Positions 54,201 to 63,871 are shown, counted from the first letter of the stretch. The stretch is 64,000 nucleotides of DNA from JBBSVE01 sp038233815 (GCA_038233815.1 JBBSVE010000001.1:16456-80455), one strand, 5' to 3'. Made by a program: numbers and translations. The notes: generated by a model not told the origin, from the letters alone.

Positions 54201-55201
54201 CGCCCGAGGCCATCCTCGCCGCCGCCCGCGCCCAAGGCCTTCGCATCGCGACGGCCGAAAGCTGCACAGGCGGGCTGGTGGCCGCGGCCCTTACCGCCAT
54301 TCCCGGCTCGTCGGATGTCTTCGACCGGGGTTTCGTCACCTACTCCAACGCCGCGAAATCCGACATACTCGGCGTCCTTCCCAATACGCTGGAGGCCCAT
54401 GGCGCCGTATCGGAGCCGGTCGCCCACGAGATGGCGGAGGGCGCGCTCGCCCGCTCGGACGCCGGTCTGGCCGTGTCCGTCACCGGCATCGCGGGGCCCG
54501 GCGGGTCCGACCACAAGCCCGAGGGCCGCGTCTGCTTTGGCCTCGCGGCGACGGGTCGCGCGACCGTGACTGAAACGCAGGATTTCGGCGCGCAGGGCCG
54601 GGCCGAGGTCCGCAGGCTCTCCGCCGACCGGGCGCTGACGCTTCTGGCGGCGGCACTGGCCTGACCCGTCCCGCGCATCCTCCGCTATAAGCGCCGGCAG
54701 GCCGGGCCGGGGGGGCTCGATGCCCGCCCGGAACGGCAGCCCCCCACAGCCCTGCGGGCCGTAGAGCTCGGCCGCACGGCGTTCAAACGCGCGCACGATG
54801 CGCCGCATCGCGTCGTTGAAGACGACACCGATGATGCCCTGCAGAATCGCGTTGCGGAACTCGAAATCGACGAAGAAGTCGACCTCGCACCCCCCCGCCT
54901 CGCGCGACCGGAAGGCCCAGTTCGACACCATCTTGCGGAACGGGCCGTTGAGATATTCGGTGTCGATCTTTCCGGCTTCGGGCATCAGGGTCACGCGGCT
55001 GCGAAATCGCTCCCGGAACACCTTGAAGGAGATCACGAGGTCCGCCTCCAGCACCTCGCCCTCGGGAATGGCGGTTCGCTGCGTGATCCGGGCGGCCGAA
55101 TTCCACGGCAGGAACGCGGGATAGGACTCCACGTCCGCCACGAGCGCATACATCTGCTCCGCCGTGTAGGGCAGGATCTTGGTCTCGCGGTGCGTGGTCA
55201 T
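53930..55201 (-). CDS. RatA-type START/Coq10-family protein with an aberrant read-through tail
   Basis: The first about 155 residues form a complete polyketide cyclase/START domain of the RatA/Coq10 group (ILPYTAEQMYALVADVESYPAFLPW, YLNGPFRKMVSNWAF, FVDFEFRNAILQGII, FERRAAELYG), linked to ubiquinone function or ribosome association. The frame then stays open to 423 residues, with a tail that is antisense to cinA and part of pgpA and looks like non-coding translation. A G7 tract at 54709-54715 and a C6 tract at 54740-54745 lie at the domain end. Removing one base there would put a TAG at 54687-54685 in frame, giving about 171 residues. The coordinates are for the literal frame; the likely true gene is about 54685-55201. 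Confidence 0.75.
   Translation of the reverse strand: MTTHRETKILPYTAEQMYALVADVESYPAFLPWNSAARITQRTAIPEGEVLEADLVISFKVFRERFRSRVTLMPEAGKIDTEYLNGPFRKMVSNWAFRSREAGGCEVDFFVDFEFRNAILQGIIGVVFNDAMRRIVRAFERRAAELYGPQGCGGLPFRAGIEPPRPGLPALIAEDARDGSGQCRRQKRQRPVGGEPADLGPALRAEILRFSHGRATRRREAKADAALGLVVGPAGPRDAGDGHGQTGVRAGERALRHLVGDRLRYGAMGLQRIGKDAEYVGFRGVGVGDETPVEDIRRAGNGGKGRGHQPACAAFGRRDAKALGAGGGEDGLGRHRITMGRIAMWKIPASRIVTRPAQTPASRSSSITPAGSVRRSARPMIHGFQMSKRRKARKAVIHPAGAITVASGTMTQKPKAGNRSAVH
54197..54664 (+). CDS. CinA family protein (PncC-type nicotinamide-nucleotide amidase)
   Basis: This is a 155-residue stand-alone C-terminal CinA domain, which in the family hydrolyses nicotinamide mononucleotide. TAESCTGGLVAAALTAIPGSSDVFDRGFVTYSNAAK, VSVTGIAGPGG and KPEGRVCFGLA are diagnostic. 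It starts at a GTG that overlaps the pgpA stop (GTGA). It is convergent with the ratA-like gene, whose open frame runs right through it on the other strand. Confidence 0.88.
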   Translation: MTPEAILAAARAQGLRIATAESCTGGLVAAALTAIPGSSDVFDRGFVTYSNAAKSDILGVLPNTLEAHGAVSEPVAHEMAEGALARSDAGLAVSVTGIAGPGGSDHKPEGRVCFGLAATGRATVTETQDFGAQGRAEVRRLSADRALTLLAAALA

Positions 55202-55301
55202 GGGCGGGGCTTTCGTTCGGACGTGACTTGGCTTTCGGTTTTGGTTAGGCCTGCGGCAGAAATCAAGGGGCGGGACCCGTCAGGGGACCGGAAGGGCCAG
55301 C

Positions 55302-55850
55302 ATGACGCAGCGCGACTATGTCATCGACCAGTTGATCTCCGCCAAATCCATCGCCGCCCGGATCGAGGCGCTGGCGCGTGAGATCACGGCCCATTTCGAC
55401 GGCACCGACAAGCTGGTGGTGGTGGGACTCCTGCGCGGCTCCTTCGTGTTCATCGCGGACCTCGTGCGCGAACTGGACCTTCCGGTGGAGGTCGATTTTC
55501 TGGAGGCGTCGAGCTACGGGAGCGGCACCGTTTCCAGCCGCGAGGTCCGTATCCTGAAGGACATCCGGGGCGAGATCGCGGGTCGCGACGTGCTGGTGGT
55601 GGAGGATATCGTCGATACCGGCCACACGCTGGCCCACGTCCTGCGCCTTCTGGAGGCGCGAGGCCCGAAGCGGATGGAGGTTTGCGCGCTCCTCGACAAA
55701 CCCACCCGGCGCGAGGTCGACATCCGCGCGACCTGGACCGGGTTCGAGATCCCCGACGAGTTTGTCGTGGGCTACGGCATCGATTACGACCAGCGCAACC
55801 GCAACCTTCCCTTCATCGGGACGGTGCGGTTCACGGACGGGGCCGCGTGA
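55302..55850 (+). CDS. hpt: Hypoxanthine phosphoribosyltransferase
   Basis: This is a 182-residue purine salvage enzyme. The PRPP-binding motif [18 protein letters not shown] is near residue 100, [18 protein letters not shown] is at the N-terminal loop and [20 protein letters not shown] at the C-terminus. The ATG follows GGAAGGG. It is coupled to a small membrane protein gene by GTGA. Confidence 0.93.
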   Translation: MTQRDYVIDQLISAKSIAARIEALAREITAHFDGTDKLVVVGLLRGSFVFIADLVRELDLPVEVDFLEASSYGSGTVSSREVRILKDIRGEIAGRDVLVVEDIVDTGHTLAHVLRLLEARGPKRMEVCALLDKPTRREVDIRATWTGFEIPDEFVVGYGIDYDQRNRNLPFIGTVRFTDGAA

Positions 55851-56032
55851 ACTACACGTGGTTCCTGCGCATGGCGCGCTGGGCACGCCGCCCGCCGTCG
55901 ATGATGCATGTGAGGATCGTGCTTGGCGCCGTGGCGCTTTGTCTGCTGATCGTGGGGATCGAACATTTCGTGGGCTGGCCGCAGGCATTGCGCGTCGACG
56001 GCGGCGGACGGCTGCGCGTGCCCCGATTCTGA
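55847..56032 (+). CDS. Small membrane protein (61 aa) coupled to hpt
   Basis: This is a 61-residue protein that starts with GTG inside the hpt stop (GTGA). It has a basic N-terminus ([13 protein letters not shown]), one transmembrane helix ([21 protein letters not shown]) and a short polar tail. The overlap with hpt supports translation. The function is unknown. It is easily missed because the start is not ATG. Confidence 0.65.
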   Translation: MNYTWFLRMARWARRPPSMMHVRIVLGAVALCLLIVGIEHFVGWPQALRVDGGGRLRVPRF

Positions 56033-56104
56033 CCATACCGCCCCCGCCTTGCAAAACGGGTGCGGACCCTCCAGCATGGCGCCTCGCCCGAAAGGATCGC
56101 ACCC

Positions 56105-56995
56105 ATGCGCCGCGCCGCCATCGTTCTGCTGATCCTCGCCCTCCTCGGTTTCGCGGCATTCTGGGTGCTGACCTCGCCTGATCCGATCGACGAGGCCGAC
56201 GCTGCCGGTCTGATCGGCGATCCGGTGCATGGCGAGCAGGTGTTCCACGCCATGGGATGCGCCGCCTGCCATATGGCCAAGGGCGCCACCGGCGAGGCGC
56301 AACTCGTGCTCGCGGGCGGTCAGGCGTTTCCGTCAGCCTTTGGGACGTTCCACGCGCCCAACATCTCGCCCGATCCCGAGCATGGCATCGGCGGCTGGAC
56401 GCTGACCCAGTTCGCTTCCGCCGTGATGCGGGGCGTTGCACCTGACGGCAGCCACCTCTACCCCGTGCTGCCCTACAACGCCTATAACAAGGCGAAATTG
56501 CAGGATGTGGCCGACCTCAAGGGCTACATCGACACCCTGCCCCGGAGCACGGCCGCGAACCTGCCCAACGACGTGGCCTTCCCATTTTCGATCCGACGCC
56601 TGATCGGCGGCTGGAAGCTCCTGTTCGTCAACACCGACTGGGTAATCGACGGCGACCTCACCCCGGAACAGACCCGCGGCCGCTATCTTGCCGAGGCCGA
56701 GTCCCATTGCGGCGAGTGCCACACCCCCCGGAACGCGTTGGGCGGGCTGGAGCGGGGACAATGGCTGGCAGGCGCGCCGGACCCGTCGGGCAAGGGTCGC
56801 GTGCCCAACATCACGCCGGCGAAACTCGACTGGACGCAAGCGGAGATCGTCGAATACCTCACCTCGGGTTTCACGCCGGACTACGATTCGGTGGGCGGGC
56901 ACATGGCGCTGGTGGTGTCGAACCTGTCCAAACTGACCGACGCGGACCGTGAGGCGATTGCCGCCTACCTCAAGGTCGTGCCCGCGCGCCCCTAG
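56105..56995 (+). CDS. Dihaem c-type cytochrome
   Basis: This is a 296-residue exported or membrane-anchored cytochrome c with an N-terminal helix ([18 protein letters not shown]). Haem sites are CAACH (Cys52, Cys55, His56) and CGECH (Cys202, Cys205, His206), each at the start of a cytochrome c domain. Such proteins often serve as electron acceptors for periplasmic dehydrogenases such as alcohol, aldehyde or sorbitol types; none is adjacent. AAGGA precedes the ATG. It is convergent with lipA, overlapping its end by 4 nt. Confidence 0.87.
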   Translation: MRRAAIVLLILALLGFAAFWVLTSPDPIDEADAAGLIGDPVHGEQVFHAMGCAACHMAKGATGEAQLVLAGGQAFPSAFGTFHAPNISPDPEHGIGGWTLTQFASAVMRGVAPDGSHLYPVLPYNAYNKAKLQDVADLKGYIDTLPRSTAANLPNDVAFPFSIRRLIGGWKLLFVNTDWVIDGDLTPEQTRGRYLAEAESHCGECHTPRNALGGLERGQWLAGAPDPSGKGRVPNITPAKLDWTQAEIVEYLTSGFTPDYDSVGGHMALVVSNLSKLTDADREAIAAYLKVVPARP

Positions 56996-57951
56996 GCCCG
57001 GCCGAGCTTTGTCATCCGCGCATCGCGCAGTTGCGCGAAATCGTCCCCCGCGTGATAGGACGACCGCGTCAGCGGCGTGGCGGACACCATGAGGAAGCCC
57101 TTCCCGTAGGCCGCCTTCTCGTAGCCTGCAAACTCCTCCGGCGTCACGAAGCGCATCACGGCGTGATGCTTTGGCGTCGGTTGCAGATACTGGCCCACAG
57201 TCAGGAAATCGACATCTGCTGCCCGCATGTCGTCCATCACCTGCCGCACTGCCGGCGCCTCCTCGCCCAGACCGACCATGATGCCGGACTTGGTGAACAT
57301 CGCGGGGTCCAGTTCCTTCACTCTTTGGAGCAGGCGCAGCGAGTGGAAGTAACGCGCGCCGGGGCGGACCTCGGGGTAGAGGCCTGGCACCGTCTCCAGA
57401 TTGTGGTTGAACACGTCTGGCCGCGCCTCGACCACCTTTTCCAGCACGGAAGGCGCGCAGCGGAGGAAATCGGGCGTCAGGATCTCGATCGTCGTTTCGG
57501 GGGCGCGGTGCCGGATTGCGCGGATCGTCTGCGCAAAATGGTCCGCCCCGCCGTCGGCCAGATCGTCGCGGTCGACGCTCGTGATGACGACATGGCGCAG
57601 GCCCAGTTGCGCAACCGCATGGGCGACGCGCCCCGGCTCGAACGCGTCGAGCGTGTCGGGCCGCCCGGTCGCCACGTTGCAGAAGGTGCAGCCGCGGGTG
57701 CAGATCTCCCCCATGATCATCATGGTAGCGTGGCCCTGGCTCCAGCATTCGCCGACATTGGGGCAGCCCGCCTCCTCGCACACTGTCACGAGCTTTTGCG
57801 CGCGGATGATGTCGCGGGTCTTCCGGTAGCCTTCCGACGTCGGCGCCTTGACGCGGATCCACGCGGGCTTCTTCGGCTGCGCGCTGTCGGCGCGGTGCGC
57901 CTTTTCGGGATGGCGCTGGTCGGGAAGCGAGAGATCGCGCATGGTCGTCAC
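56992..57951 (-). CDS. lipA: Lipoyl synthase
   Basis: This is a 319-residue radical SAM enzyme inserting two sulfurs into octanoyl-protein. The auxiliary cluster ligands are Cys58, Cys63 and Cys69 ([12 protein letters not shown]). The radical SAM triad is Cys84, Cys88 and Cys91 (CTRGCTFC). The C-terminal region has [14 protein letters not shown]. It has the standard length for the family and is a single gene. Confidence 0.96.
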   Translation of the reverse strand: MTTMRDLSLPDQRHPEKAHRADSAQPKKPAWIRVKAPTSEGYRKTRDIIRAQKLVTVCEEAGCPNVGECWSQGHATMMIMGEICTRGCTFCNVATGRPDTLDAFEPGRVAHAVAQLGLRHVVITSVDRDDLADGGADHFAQTIRAIRHRAPETTIEILTPDFLRCAPSVLEKVVEARPDVFNHNLETVPGLYPEVRPGARYFHSLRLLQRVKELDPAMFTKSGIMVGLGEEAPAVRQVMDDMRAADVDFLTVGQYLQPTPKHHAVMRFVTPEEFAGYEKAAYGKGFLMVSATPLTRSSYHAGDDFAQLRDARMTKLGRA

Positions 57952-57976
57952 CTCATGGTCCTTGGGAGTGTCAGAG

Positions 57977-58987
57977 CTAGTGCGCGGTCAGGCGGAGCGC
58001 AACTGCGCCGCATCCGGCGCCACCGTCAGGGAGTAGAGATGGACGCGGTCCTCGAACCGATGCTCCACCACCCCGCCGAGTTGCGCAGGTAGCACCGTGT
58101 CCAGCAGCATCGTCCCGAAATCCCGTGCGCGCGGGCGGGACGATCGGGTCCAGCCGGTCCTCGCGCCACTCGAGATGGAAGGCGCCGTCCTTTCCCTGCG
58201 ACCAGTGCAGGCGCAGCGAACCGCGGACTTCGCCCAGAACACCATGCTTGGCCGCATTGGTGGTCAGCTCATGGATCGCCATCGACAGGGCCTGCGCGAG
58301 GGCGCCTGCGACGCGCACCTCCGGCCCACTGATCTCGATCTGGTCAGGGCGGGAGGCGAGGTAGGGCTCCAGATGCCCGCGCGCAAGTCGATCGAGCGTT
58401 GTGCCGTCCAACGTCTCCCCGCTCACCATGCGATTCGTCTCCCCCAGAGCGCGCAGACGGGCGAGGAACTTGGCCGTCACGTCCTTCGCCTCGGGCCGCT
58501 CGCCAAAAGTGCGTTTCGCGATGACTGCGATCAGCGACACAAGGTTGGCGATCCGGTGCTGCAATTCACCCGCGACGGCATCGCGCATCCGTTCGGCCTT
58601 TACGATGGCGGTATCATCCTCCACCACGACGATCAGCCGGTCCGGCAAGTCCTCAGCAGGCATCAGGATCGGGGAGACGCGCAAAGTGAAGAAGCGCGCG
58701 GCACCCGCCACCGCGTATTCGATCCGGGTAAGCACGACCGTTTCACCCGTGAACGCCCGGTCGAAGGCCGCGCGGACCGATCCCTGACGCGACGGCGCTT
58801 CCGGGAAGGCGTCGAAGAGGTTGCGGCCGATCAAGGCTGCCCGCGTAACGCCGAACAACCGGCAATAGCAGGCGTTTGCGTCCAGAACGTTGTGATTGCG
58901 GTCGAGGACGAGGAGCGGCGACTGCACAGCGTCAAAAAACGCCACCGTTTCCAACGGATCGGGCGGACAAGATGACTTTGCGTCCAT
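57977..58987 (-). CDS. PAS-HWE sensor histidine kinase with a C-terminal frameshift
   Basis: This is a 336-residue kinase with an N-terminal PAS domain (about 15-130) and an HWE kinase core: H-box [12 protein letters not shown] near 141, N-box [13 protein letters not shown] near 241 and the LEWRE motif near 275. After PPARTGF (about residue 289) the reading frame loses family similarity. The expected G-box [16 protein letters not shown] is found in another frame that ends at 57988. Removing one T of a TTT (plus-strand AAA, 58118-58120) would restore it, giving about 332 residues. The gene is either inactivated or misread. The start has no clear ribosome site. Confidence 0.75.
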   Translation of the reverse strand: MDAKSSCPPDPLETVAFFDAVQSPLLVLDRNHNVLDANACYCRLFGVTRAALIGRNLFDAFPEAPSRQGSVRAAFDRAFTGETVVLTRIEYAVAGAARFFTLRVSPILMPAEDLPDRLIVVVEDDTAIVKAERMRDAVAGELQHRIANLVSLIAVIAKRTFGERPEAKDVTAKFLARLRALGETNRMVSGETLDGTTLDRLARGHLEPYLASRPDQIEISGPEVRVAGALAQALSMAIHELTTNAAKHGVLGEVRGSLRLHWSQGKDGAFHLEWREDRLDPIVPPARTGFRDDAAGHGATCATRRGGGASVRGPRPSLLPDGGAGCGAVALRLTAH

Positions 58988-59090
58988 TTACGGAAGATGC
59001 GTCACTATCCGGCGGCAATCAAGTCAGAAACAGGCCCGCTTTGTTCCGGGTTTCCATCACCTGCGTCCCTTCCATCCGGCCCGCCGAATG

Positions 59091-59107
59091 CTTAGAATGG
59101 TTCCAGA
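59091..59107. promoter_or_regulatory. Irr-box (ICE)-like dyad upstream of catalase
   Basis: CTTAGAA-TGG-TTCCAGA resembles the iron control element consensus TTTAGAA-N3-TTCTAAA at 6 of 7 left and 5 of 7 right positions. It lies 29 nt before the catalase ATG. TAGAATGG repeats at 59111-59118, giving two -10-like TAGAAT hexamers. Control of a haem enzyme by Irr would make sense but is inferred. Confidence 0.4.
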
Positions 59108-59135
59108 CCCTAGAATGGCGAAGGAGAGTTGAAGG

Positions 59136-60656
59136 ATGACCGACCACACGCATGACGGTGCAAAGCCCGTCCTCACCACGTCCGCCGGTGCGCCGATGCC
59201 CTCGAACGACACAAGCAAGACGGCGGGTCCGCGCGGCCCCGTGCTGCTCGACGATTACCAGCTGCTCGAGAAACTCGCGCACCAGAATCGCGAGCGGATC
59301 CCCGAGCGCGCCGTCCATGCCAAGGGTTGGGGCGCAGCCGGCACCTTCACCGTGACGCACGATATCTCGCGCTACACCCGGGCGAAGCTCTTTTCCGAGG
59401 TGGGCAAGCAAACCGACATGCTGGCGCGCTGGTCCACGGTAGCGGGCGAATCGGGTGCGGCGGACACCGAGCGCGACGTGCGCGGCTTCTCCCTCAAGTT
59501 CTACACCGAGGAGGGCAATTGGGATCTGGTGGGCAACAACACGCCGGTCTTTTTCGTGCGCGACGCCTACAAATTCCCCGACTTCATCCGCACGCAAAAG
59601 CGGCATCCGAGGACCAACCTGCGCTCCCCCGAGGCGATGTTCGACTTCTGGGCGGCGCAGCCCGAAGCGGTGCATCAGGTCACGATCCTGATGTCGGACC
59701 GGGGTATCCCCAAAAACCCGATGCATATGAACGGTTACGGCAGCCACACCTTCTCGATGTGGAATGACGCGGGCGAGCGGCATTGGGTGAAGTTCCACTT
59801 CAAGACCCATCAAGGCCACAAGCACTACACCAACGCCGAGGCGCAGGAGCTGATCGGCAAGACGCGAGAGGCCTATCAGGAAGACCTCTACAACGCGCTG
59901 GAGGAGGGCACCTTCCCGAAATGGACGATGTTCATTCAGGTGATGAAGGAAGAGGAGGCGCATGACACCGCCTACAACCCGTTCGACATCACCAAGGTCT
60001 GGCCCCACAAGGACTTCCCGCTGATCGAGGTCGGCGAGCTGGAGATGAACCGCAACGTTCCGAACTACTTCCAGTTCGTCGAGAATGCGGCCTACTCGCC
60101 CTCCAACGTCGTGCCGGGGATTGGTTTCTCGCCCGACAAGATGCTGCAGGCGCGGGTCTTCTCCTACGCCGACGCGCATCGCTACCGGCTCGGCACGCAT
60201 TACGAAGCGTTGCCCGCGAACCAGGCCAAGGCGTCGAAGGTGAACCACTACCACAAGGACGGCGCAATGCGGTTCTTCACCAACGATTTCGACAATGCGG
60301 ACGCCTATTATGAGCCGAGCCAGTATGGCGGCCCGGTCGCTGATCCGTCGGTGATGGAGCCGCCGCTCCGCATCGACCCGGAGGCGTTCCGCTACAAGCA
60401 GGAAGAGCAGCCCGAAGATTACGTCCAGCCCCGCGCGCTCTACGCCGAGGTGATGGATCAGGGGGAGCGGGACCGGCTCCATTCCAACATGGCCGCCGCG
60501 ATGGCGCCATGCACGGACAGCGTGAAGGAACGCTGGTATGCCGTTCTGGGCAAGGTCCATGCCGACTACGAGGCCGGTGTGCGCGCAGCGGCGCAGCATC
60601 CCAAGTCCGAGGTGGCAATTCCCGTCACGAAGGATACCCCGGTCGCGGCCGAATAA
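59136..60656 (+). CDS. katA: Monofunctional haem catalase
   Basis: This is a 506-residue small-subunit catalase degrading hydrogen peroxide. The distal haem histidine lies in [14 protein letters not shown] (near 60), the distal asparagine in [14 protein letters not shown] (near 133), and the proximal tyrosine in [14 protein letters not shown] (near 345). [16 protein letters not shown] is also typical. The ATG follows AAGGAG and GAAGG. No oxyR is adjacent. A bidirectional terminator follows. Confidence 0.94.
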   Translation: MTDHTHDGAKPVLTTSAGAPMPSNDTSKTAGPRGPVLLDDYQLLEKLAHQNRERIPERAVHAKGWGAAGTFTVTHDISRYTRAKLFSEVGKQTDMLARWSTVAGESGAADTERDVRGFSLKFYTEEGNWDLVGNNTPVFFVRDAYKFPDFIRTQKRHPRTNLRSPEAMFDFWAAQPEAVHQVTILMSDRGIPKNPMHMNGYGSHTFSMWNDAGERHWVKFHFKTHQGHKHYTNAEAQELIGKTREAYQEDLYNALEEGTFPKWTMFIQVMKEEEAHDTAYNPFDITKVWPHKDFPLIEVGELEMNRNVPNYFQFVENAAYSPSNVVPGIGFSPDKMLQARVFSYADAHRYRLGTHYEALPANQAKASKVNHYHKDGAMRFFTNDFDNADAYYEPSQYGGPVADPSVMEPPLRIDPEAFRYKQEEQPEDYVQPRALYAEVMDQGERDRLHSNMAAAMAPCTDSVKERWYAVLGKVHADYEAGVRAAAQHPKSEVAIPVTKDTPVAAE

Positions 60657-60672
60657 TCCTTTTGAAAATACG

Positions 60673-60704
60673 AAAAAAGGGCACCCTCGGGGGTGCCCTT
60701 TGTC
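60673..60704. terminator. Bidirectional terminator between katA and the DUF6456 gene
   Basis: AAGGGCACCC and GGGTGCCCTT form a perfect 10-bp stem with a TCGG loop. On the minus strand it is followed by TTTTTT, and on the plus strand by TTTGTCTT. It serves the two convergent genes. Confidence 0.85.
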
Positions 60705-60718
60705 TTGGTAGCCGCGCG

Positions 60719-61852
60719 TCAGCCGATCATCGGGGCAAACTTGCCGTAGGTCTCGGCATAGTGCAACTTCAGCCGCTGCAGGGCGATACGGAGGACGATC
60801 TTGCCCGACCGGGCGGACCAGCCCATGCGCTGTTCGGCAGCCTCCAGCCCCTCGAGATAGCAGCAGCACCGTAGCACCATGTCACCCAGTCCCGGCCCCA
60901 GGTCGGTCAGCGCCGCCGCGACCCGCTCCCGCGCCGTGCCGGGTTTGCCGGAGGGCAGGCCCTCGCCGACGCCGCCGGTCAGGAAATGATCCCAGTCCTG
61001 CGTCACGCGGGGGCCCATCTGCGCCAGTTCGAAATCCTCGCGCAGACGCTCCGCCGCATCGACCAGCTCGGGGCCGAGGAAGGGCCGCCCGTCCTTGTCC
61101 CTGCGCCGCGCCAGAACCGAAACCGGGCTTTCCGCCGCCGCATAGCGCAGCTTGCGCTCACCGTCCTCGGGATCGACCTCGGCGCTCAAAACCGGCTGCC
61201 GCACGGCAAAGATCGCCCCCGCTTCGTTCATCCCGGCGCCCCGCGCCTCCATCCGTTTCACCGCCGCCCGGCCCGCGGACGTGATCTCGTAGGTCGCAAT
61301 GCGTCCGGGCTTGCGGCAGGCGATCCAGTCTTTCAGCGCGAAAGCCTGAGCCACTGTGCGGTCCACCACCGCCATCCGCACCGTGCGCCCGTCCGGAAAC
61401 GACCGCAGCACCGCGGCCTTGTCCATGTCGAGCGCGATGGCGAGCACGGTCTGCGGCTCCGCCAGTCGGCGTCGCACGCGCCGTCCCTCGGCCAGCATGG
61501 TGGTGTCGTCGACACTGGCGGTCGCCTCGACCCCAACCTGACCGGAGGTCGTTGCCGGGGCCGCCTCGTCGCAAGCCTGACCCAGCGACGACAGGGCCTC
61601 ATCGACCAGCGGATCCTCGCGGCGGCTTTCATACCGGCGCACCTGCCGCAGGACGGTGGAGGCATGGACGCCCTCGGTCCGGGCCAGAGCGCGCAGCGAC
61701 ACGCCATGTTCGGTGTGGTGCAGGTAGAGCCGCGCCGCATCCGGGAGCCATGTCGGCAACGGTCCCGCGGCACCCGCCGCCATTCCACCACTACGTCCGG
61801 ATCCCGGGCGGACCGAGTCCCGGTTCTGGACTTTTACAACCTTGCCGTGCAT
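60719..61852 (-). CDS. DUF6456 domain protein with helix-turn-helix
   Basis: This is a 377-residue protein typical of Rhodobacterales. The N-terminal part has a helix-turn-helix (LHHTEHGVSLRALARTEGVHASTVLRQVRRYE, about residues 43-75). The C-terminal DUF6456 region covers about 240-377 (GPELVDAAERLREDFELAQMGPRVTQDWDHF and IALQRLKLHYAE). A DNA-binding role is likely, though targets are unknown. The ATG may be the first (61852) or the later one at MAAGAAG. It is divergent from the DUF6477 gene across 149 bp that are AT-richer than the surroundings. Confidence 0.8.
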   Translation of the reverse strand: MHGKVVKVQNRDSVRPGSGRSGGMAAGAAGPLPTWLPDAARLYLHHTEHGVSLRALARTEGVHASTVLRQVRRYESRREDPLVDEALSSLGQACDEAAPATTSGQVGVEATASVDDTTMLAEGRRVRRRLAEPQTVLAIALDMDKAAVLRSFPDGRTVRMAVVDRTVAQAFALKDWIACRKPGRIATYEITSAGRAAVKRMEARGAGMNEAGAIFAVRQPVLSAEVDPEDGERKLRYAAAESPVSVLARRRDKDGRPFLGPELVDAAERLREDFELAQMGPRVTQDWDHFLTGGVGEGLPSGKPGTARERVAAALTDLGPGLGDMVLRCCCYLEGLEAAEQRMGWSARSGKIVLRIALQRLKLHYAETYGKFAPMIG

Positions 61853-62001
61853 CGGTTACCTGTCCGTTAAAATCTTCAATTTCTCCGATAATTGTCTCCA
61901 AAGCATAAAGAATCGCGAAACCTGCGAACGCTCGAACAGGGCCATGCGCAACGCGGGATTGTGCACGCTTACATGGGTCGTCCAGAACCGGAGACCATGA
62001 C

Positions 62002-62286
62002 ATGACCGACTTTCGTGCCCTACTCGCCAACCTCAGCCGCCCGAGGCTGCTGATCCGCGCTGCCCGCCACGGTGTGCAGGACTACCGCCGGGAGCGTGAC
62101 CTCTCCCGCCTCATCGGCACAGTGAGGCCGGCCGCCACCGGCCATGCCATCCCGCATCTGATCGAGGCGGAGGAGGAAATCGAGCAGATCCGGCAGACCG
62201 GATCGGCCGCCTATTCCATCGCCCGGCATGTGGAGCTGCTGATCGCCCTGATGGCGGAGGCACGGCTCGCCACGCCGACGGCCTGA
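62002..62286 (+). CDS. DUF6477 family small protein
   Basis: This is a 94-residue cytoplasmic protein, starting MTDFRALLANLSRPRLLIRA, helical, with the motif GHAIPHLIEAEEEIEQIRQTG. CGGAG precedes the ATG. It pairs divergently with the DUF6456 gene, an arrangement that suggests shared regulation. The function is unknown. Confidence 0.8.
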   Translation: MTDFRALLANLSRPRLLIRAARHGVQDYRRERDLSRLIGTVRPAATGHAIPHLIEAEEEIEQIRQTGSAAYSIARHVELLIALMAEARLATPTA

Positions 62287-62329
62287 GCCGGTGCCGGATC
62301 GCGGAGTCCGTCCGCGCTCCGGCCTGCCG

Positions 62330-63871
62330 TCAGACGAAGGCGTCGGGCTCGGCCGCCTTCTTCTTCGCGACATACTCGTCCAGCGCCTCGCGGACACCCT
62401 CGTCCAGCGTCGGCTGCTGATAGTCGCCGAGCATCTTTTTCACGCGCAGCCCGGCGAGCGTCTCGGTGTCGCGCGCACCTTCCTCGTCCCACGTCTCGAA
62501 CGGCTTGTAGTCGAACAGCTCCGACCGCCAGAACGCGGTCTTGAAATTTGCCTGCGTATGCGCGCAGCCGAGGTAGTGCCCGCCTGGGCCGACCTCGCGG
62601 ATCGCGTCCATCCCCTGCCCGTTCTCGTCCATGTGCACGCCCTGCGCCAGATGGTGCAGCGTGCCCAGCTGGTCCGCGTCCATCACGAATTTCTCATAGG
62701 ACGACACCAGCCCCCCCTCGAGCCAGCCGCAGGCATGAAGCATGAAGTTCACCCCCGCCAGCAGTGCCATGTTCAGGCTGTTGGCGCTCTCATAGGCTGC
62801 CTGCGCGTCCGGCAGCTTCGATCCGCAGAATGCTCCGCCCGACCGGTAGGGCAGCTTAAGCCGCCTTGCCAGTTGCCCCGCGCCGTAGGTGATATGTGCG
62901 GCCTCGGGCGTTCCGAACGTCGGCGCGCCGGAGTTCATGTCGATCGAGGTCACGAACGCGCCAAAGATCACCGGTGCTCCGGGACGCACCAGCTGGCTGT
63001 AGGCCACCCCCGCCAGCACCTCCGCCAGCACCTGCGTCAGCGTTCCGGCGACCGTCACCGGCGCCATCGCGCCGCCCACGATGAAGGGGGAGATGATCAC
63101 CGCCTGCCCTGCTTTCGCGTAGACCTCCAGCGCCCCCATCATGGTGCTGTCGAACGTCAGCGGCGAATTGATGTTGATGAGCGAGGTCATCACCGTGTTC
63201 GCGTCGACGAAATCCGAACCGAACAGGATGCGCGACATCTCCACCGAATCCGCCGCGCGCTGAGGCTCCGTCACCGACCCCATATAGGGCTTGTCGCTAA
63301 GCGTCATGTGCGCGTGCAGCATGTCGAGATGGCGCTTGTTGACCGCGATGTCGGTCGGCTCGCACACCGTCCCCCCGGAATGCTGGAGCCATTTCGACAT
63401 GTAGCCGAGCTTCACGAAGTTGCGGAAATCCTCCATCGTCGCATAGCGCCGCCCCCCCTCGTGATCGCGCACGAAGGGCGGCCCGTAGACCGGCGCCAGA
63501 ACCAGATTGCGCCCGCCGATCTCCACCGACCGCGCGGGGTTCCGCGCGTGCTGGATGAATGACGACGGCGCCGTGGCGCAGAGCTTCCTTGCGAGGCCGC
63601 GGGGAATATGCACCCGCTCGCCCTTCACATCGGCCCCGGCCGCCCGCCAGAGGTCCAGCGCGCCAGGGTTTTCGAGGAAGTTGACCCCGATCTCCTCCAG
63701 CACCGTATCGGCATTGCGCTCGATGATCTCGAGCGCCTCCCCGTTCAGGATCTCGAAATTAGGAATATTGCGCGAAATGGTCCCCGCGACGTCAAAGCTG
63801 ACCGCCGACCGCTCCGCCCTCCGCGCCGACCCGCCGCCGCCCCGTGCCCTGCGCCCTGCAACTTCGTTCAT
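62330..63871 (-). CDS. MttB-family (non-pyrrolysine) corrinoid-dependent methyltransferase
   Basis: This is a 513-residue protein of the trimethylamine methyltransferase MttB superfamily. Segments such as NFEILNGEALEIIERNADTVLEEIGVNFLE, SGGTVCEPTDIAVNKRH and GGHYLGCAHTQANFKTAFWRSEL are typical. There is no internal amber codon, so it is not the pyrrolysine enzyme. Relatives demethylate glycine betaine, proline betaine or carnitine and pass the methyl group to a corrinoid protein. No corrinoid protein is adjacent; a RACo-like activator lies at 13-15 kb. The ATG at 63871 has GGGGG 7 nt upstream; another ATG lies two codons earlier. Confidence 0.87.
   Translation of the reverse strand: MNEVAGRRARGGGGSARRAERSAVSFDVAGTISRNIPNFEILNGEALEIIERNADTVLEEIGVNFLENPGALDLWRAAGADVKGERVHIPRGLARKLCATAPSSFIQHARNPARSVEIGGRNLVLAPVYGPPFVRDHEGGRRYATMEDFRNFVKLGYMSKWLQHSGGTVCEPTDIAVNKRHLDMLHAHMTLSDKPYMGSVTEPQRAADSVEMSRILFGSDFVDANTVMTSLININSPLTFDSTMMGALEVYAKAGQAVIISPFIVGGAMAPVTVAGTLTQVLAEVLAGVAYSQLVRPGAPVIFGAFVTSIDMNSGAPTFGTPEAAHITYGAGQLARRLKLPYRSGGAFCGSKLPDAQAAYESANSLNMALLAGVNFMLHACGWLEGGLVSSYEKFVMDADQLGTLHHLAQGVHMDENGQGMDAIREVGPGGHYLGCAHTQANFKTAFWRSELFDYKPFETWDEEGARDTETLAGLRVKKMLGDYQQPTLDEGVREALDEYVAKKKAAEPDAFV

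Noticed and set aside
62330..63871. Pyrrolysine-type trimethylamine methyltransferase
   Set aside because: The frame is continuous with no in-frame amber codon, so it belongs to the non-pyrrolysine MttB homologues.
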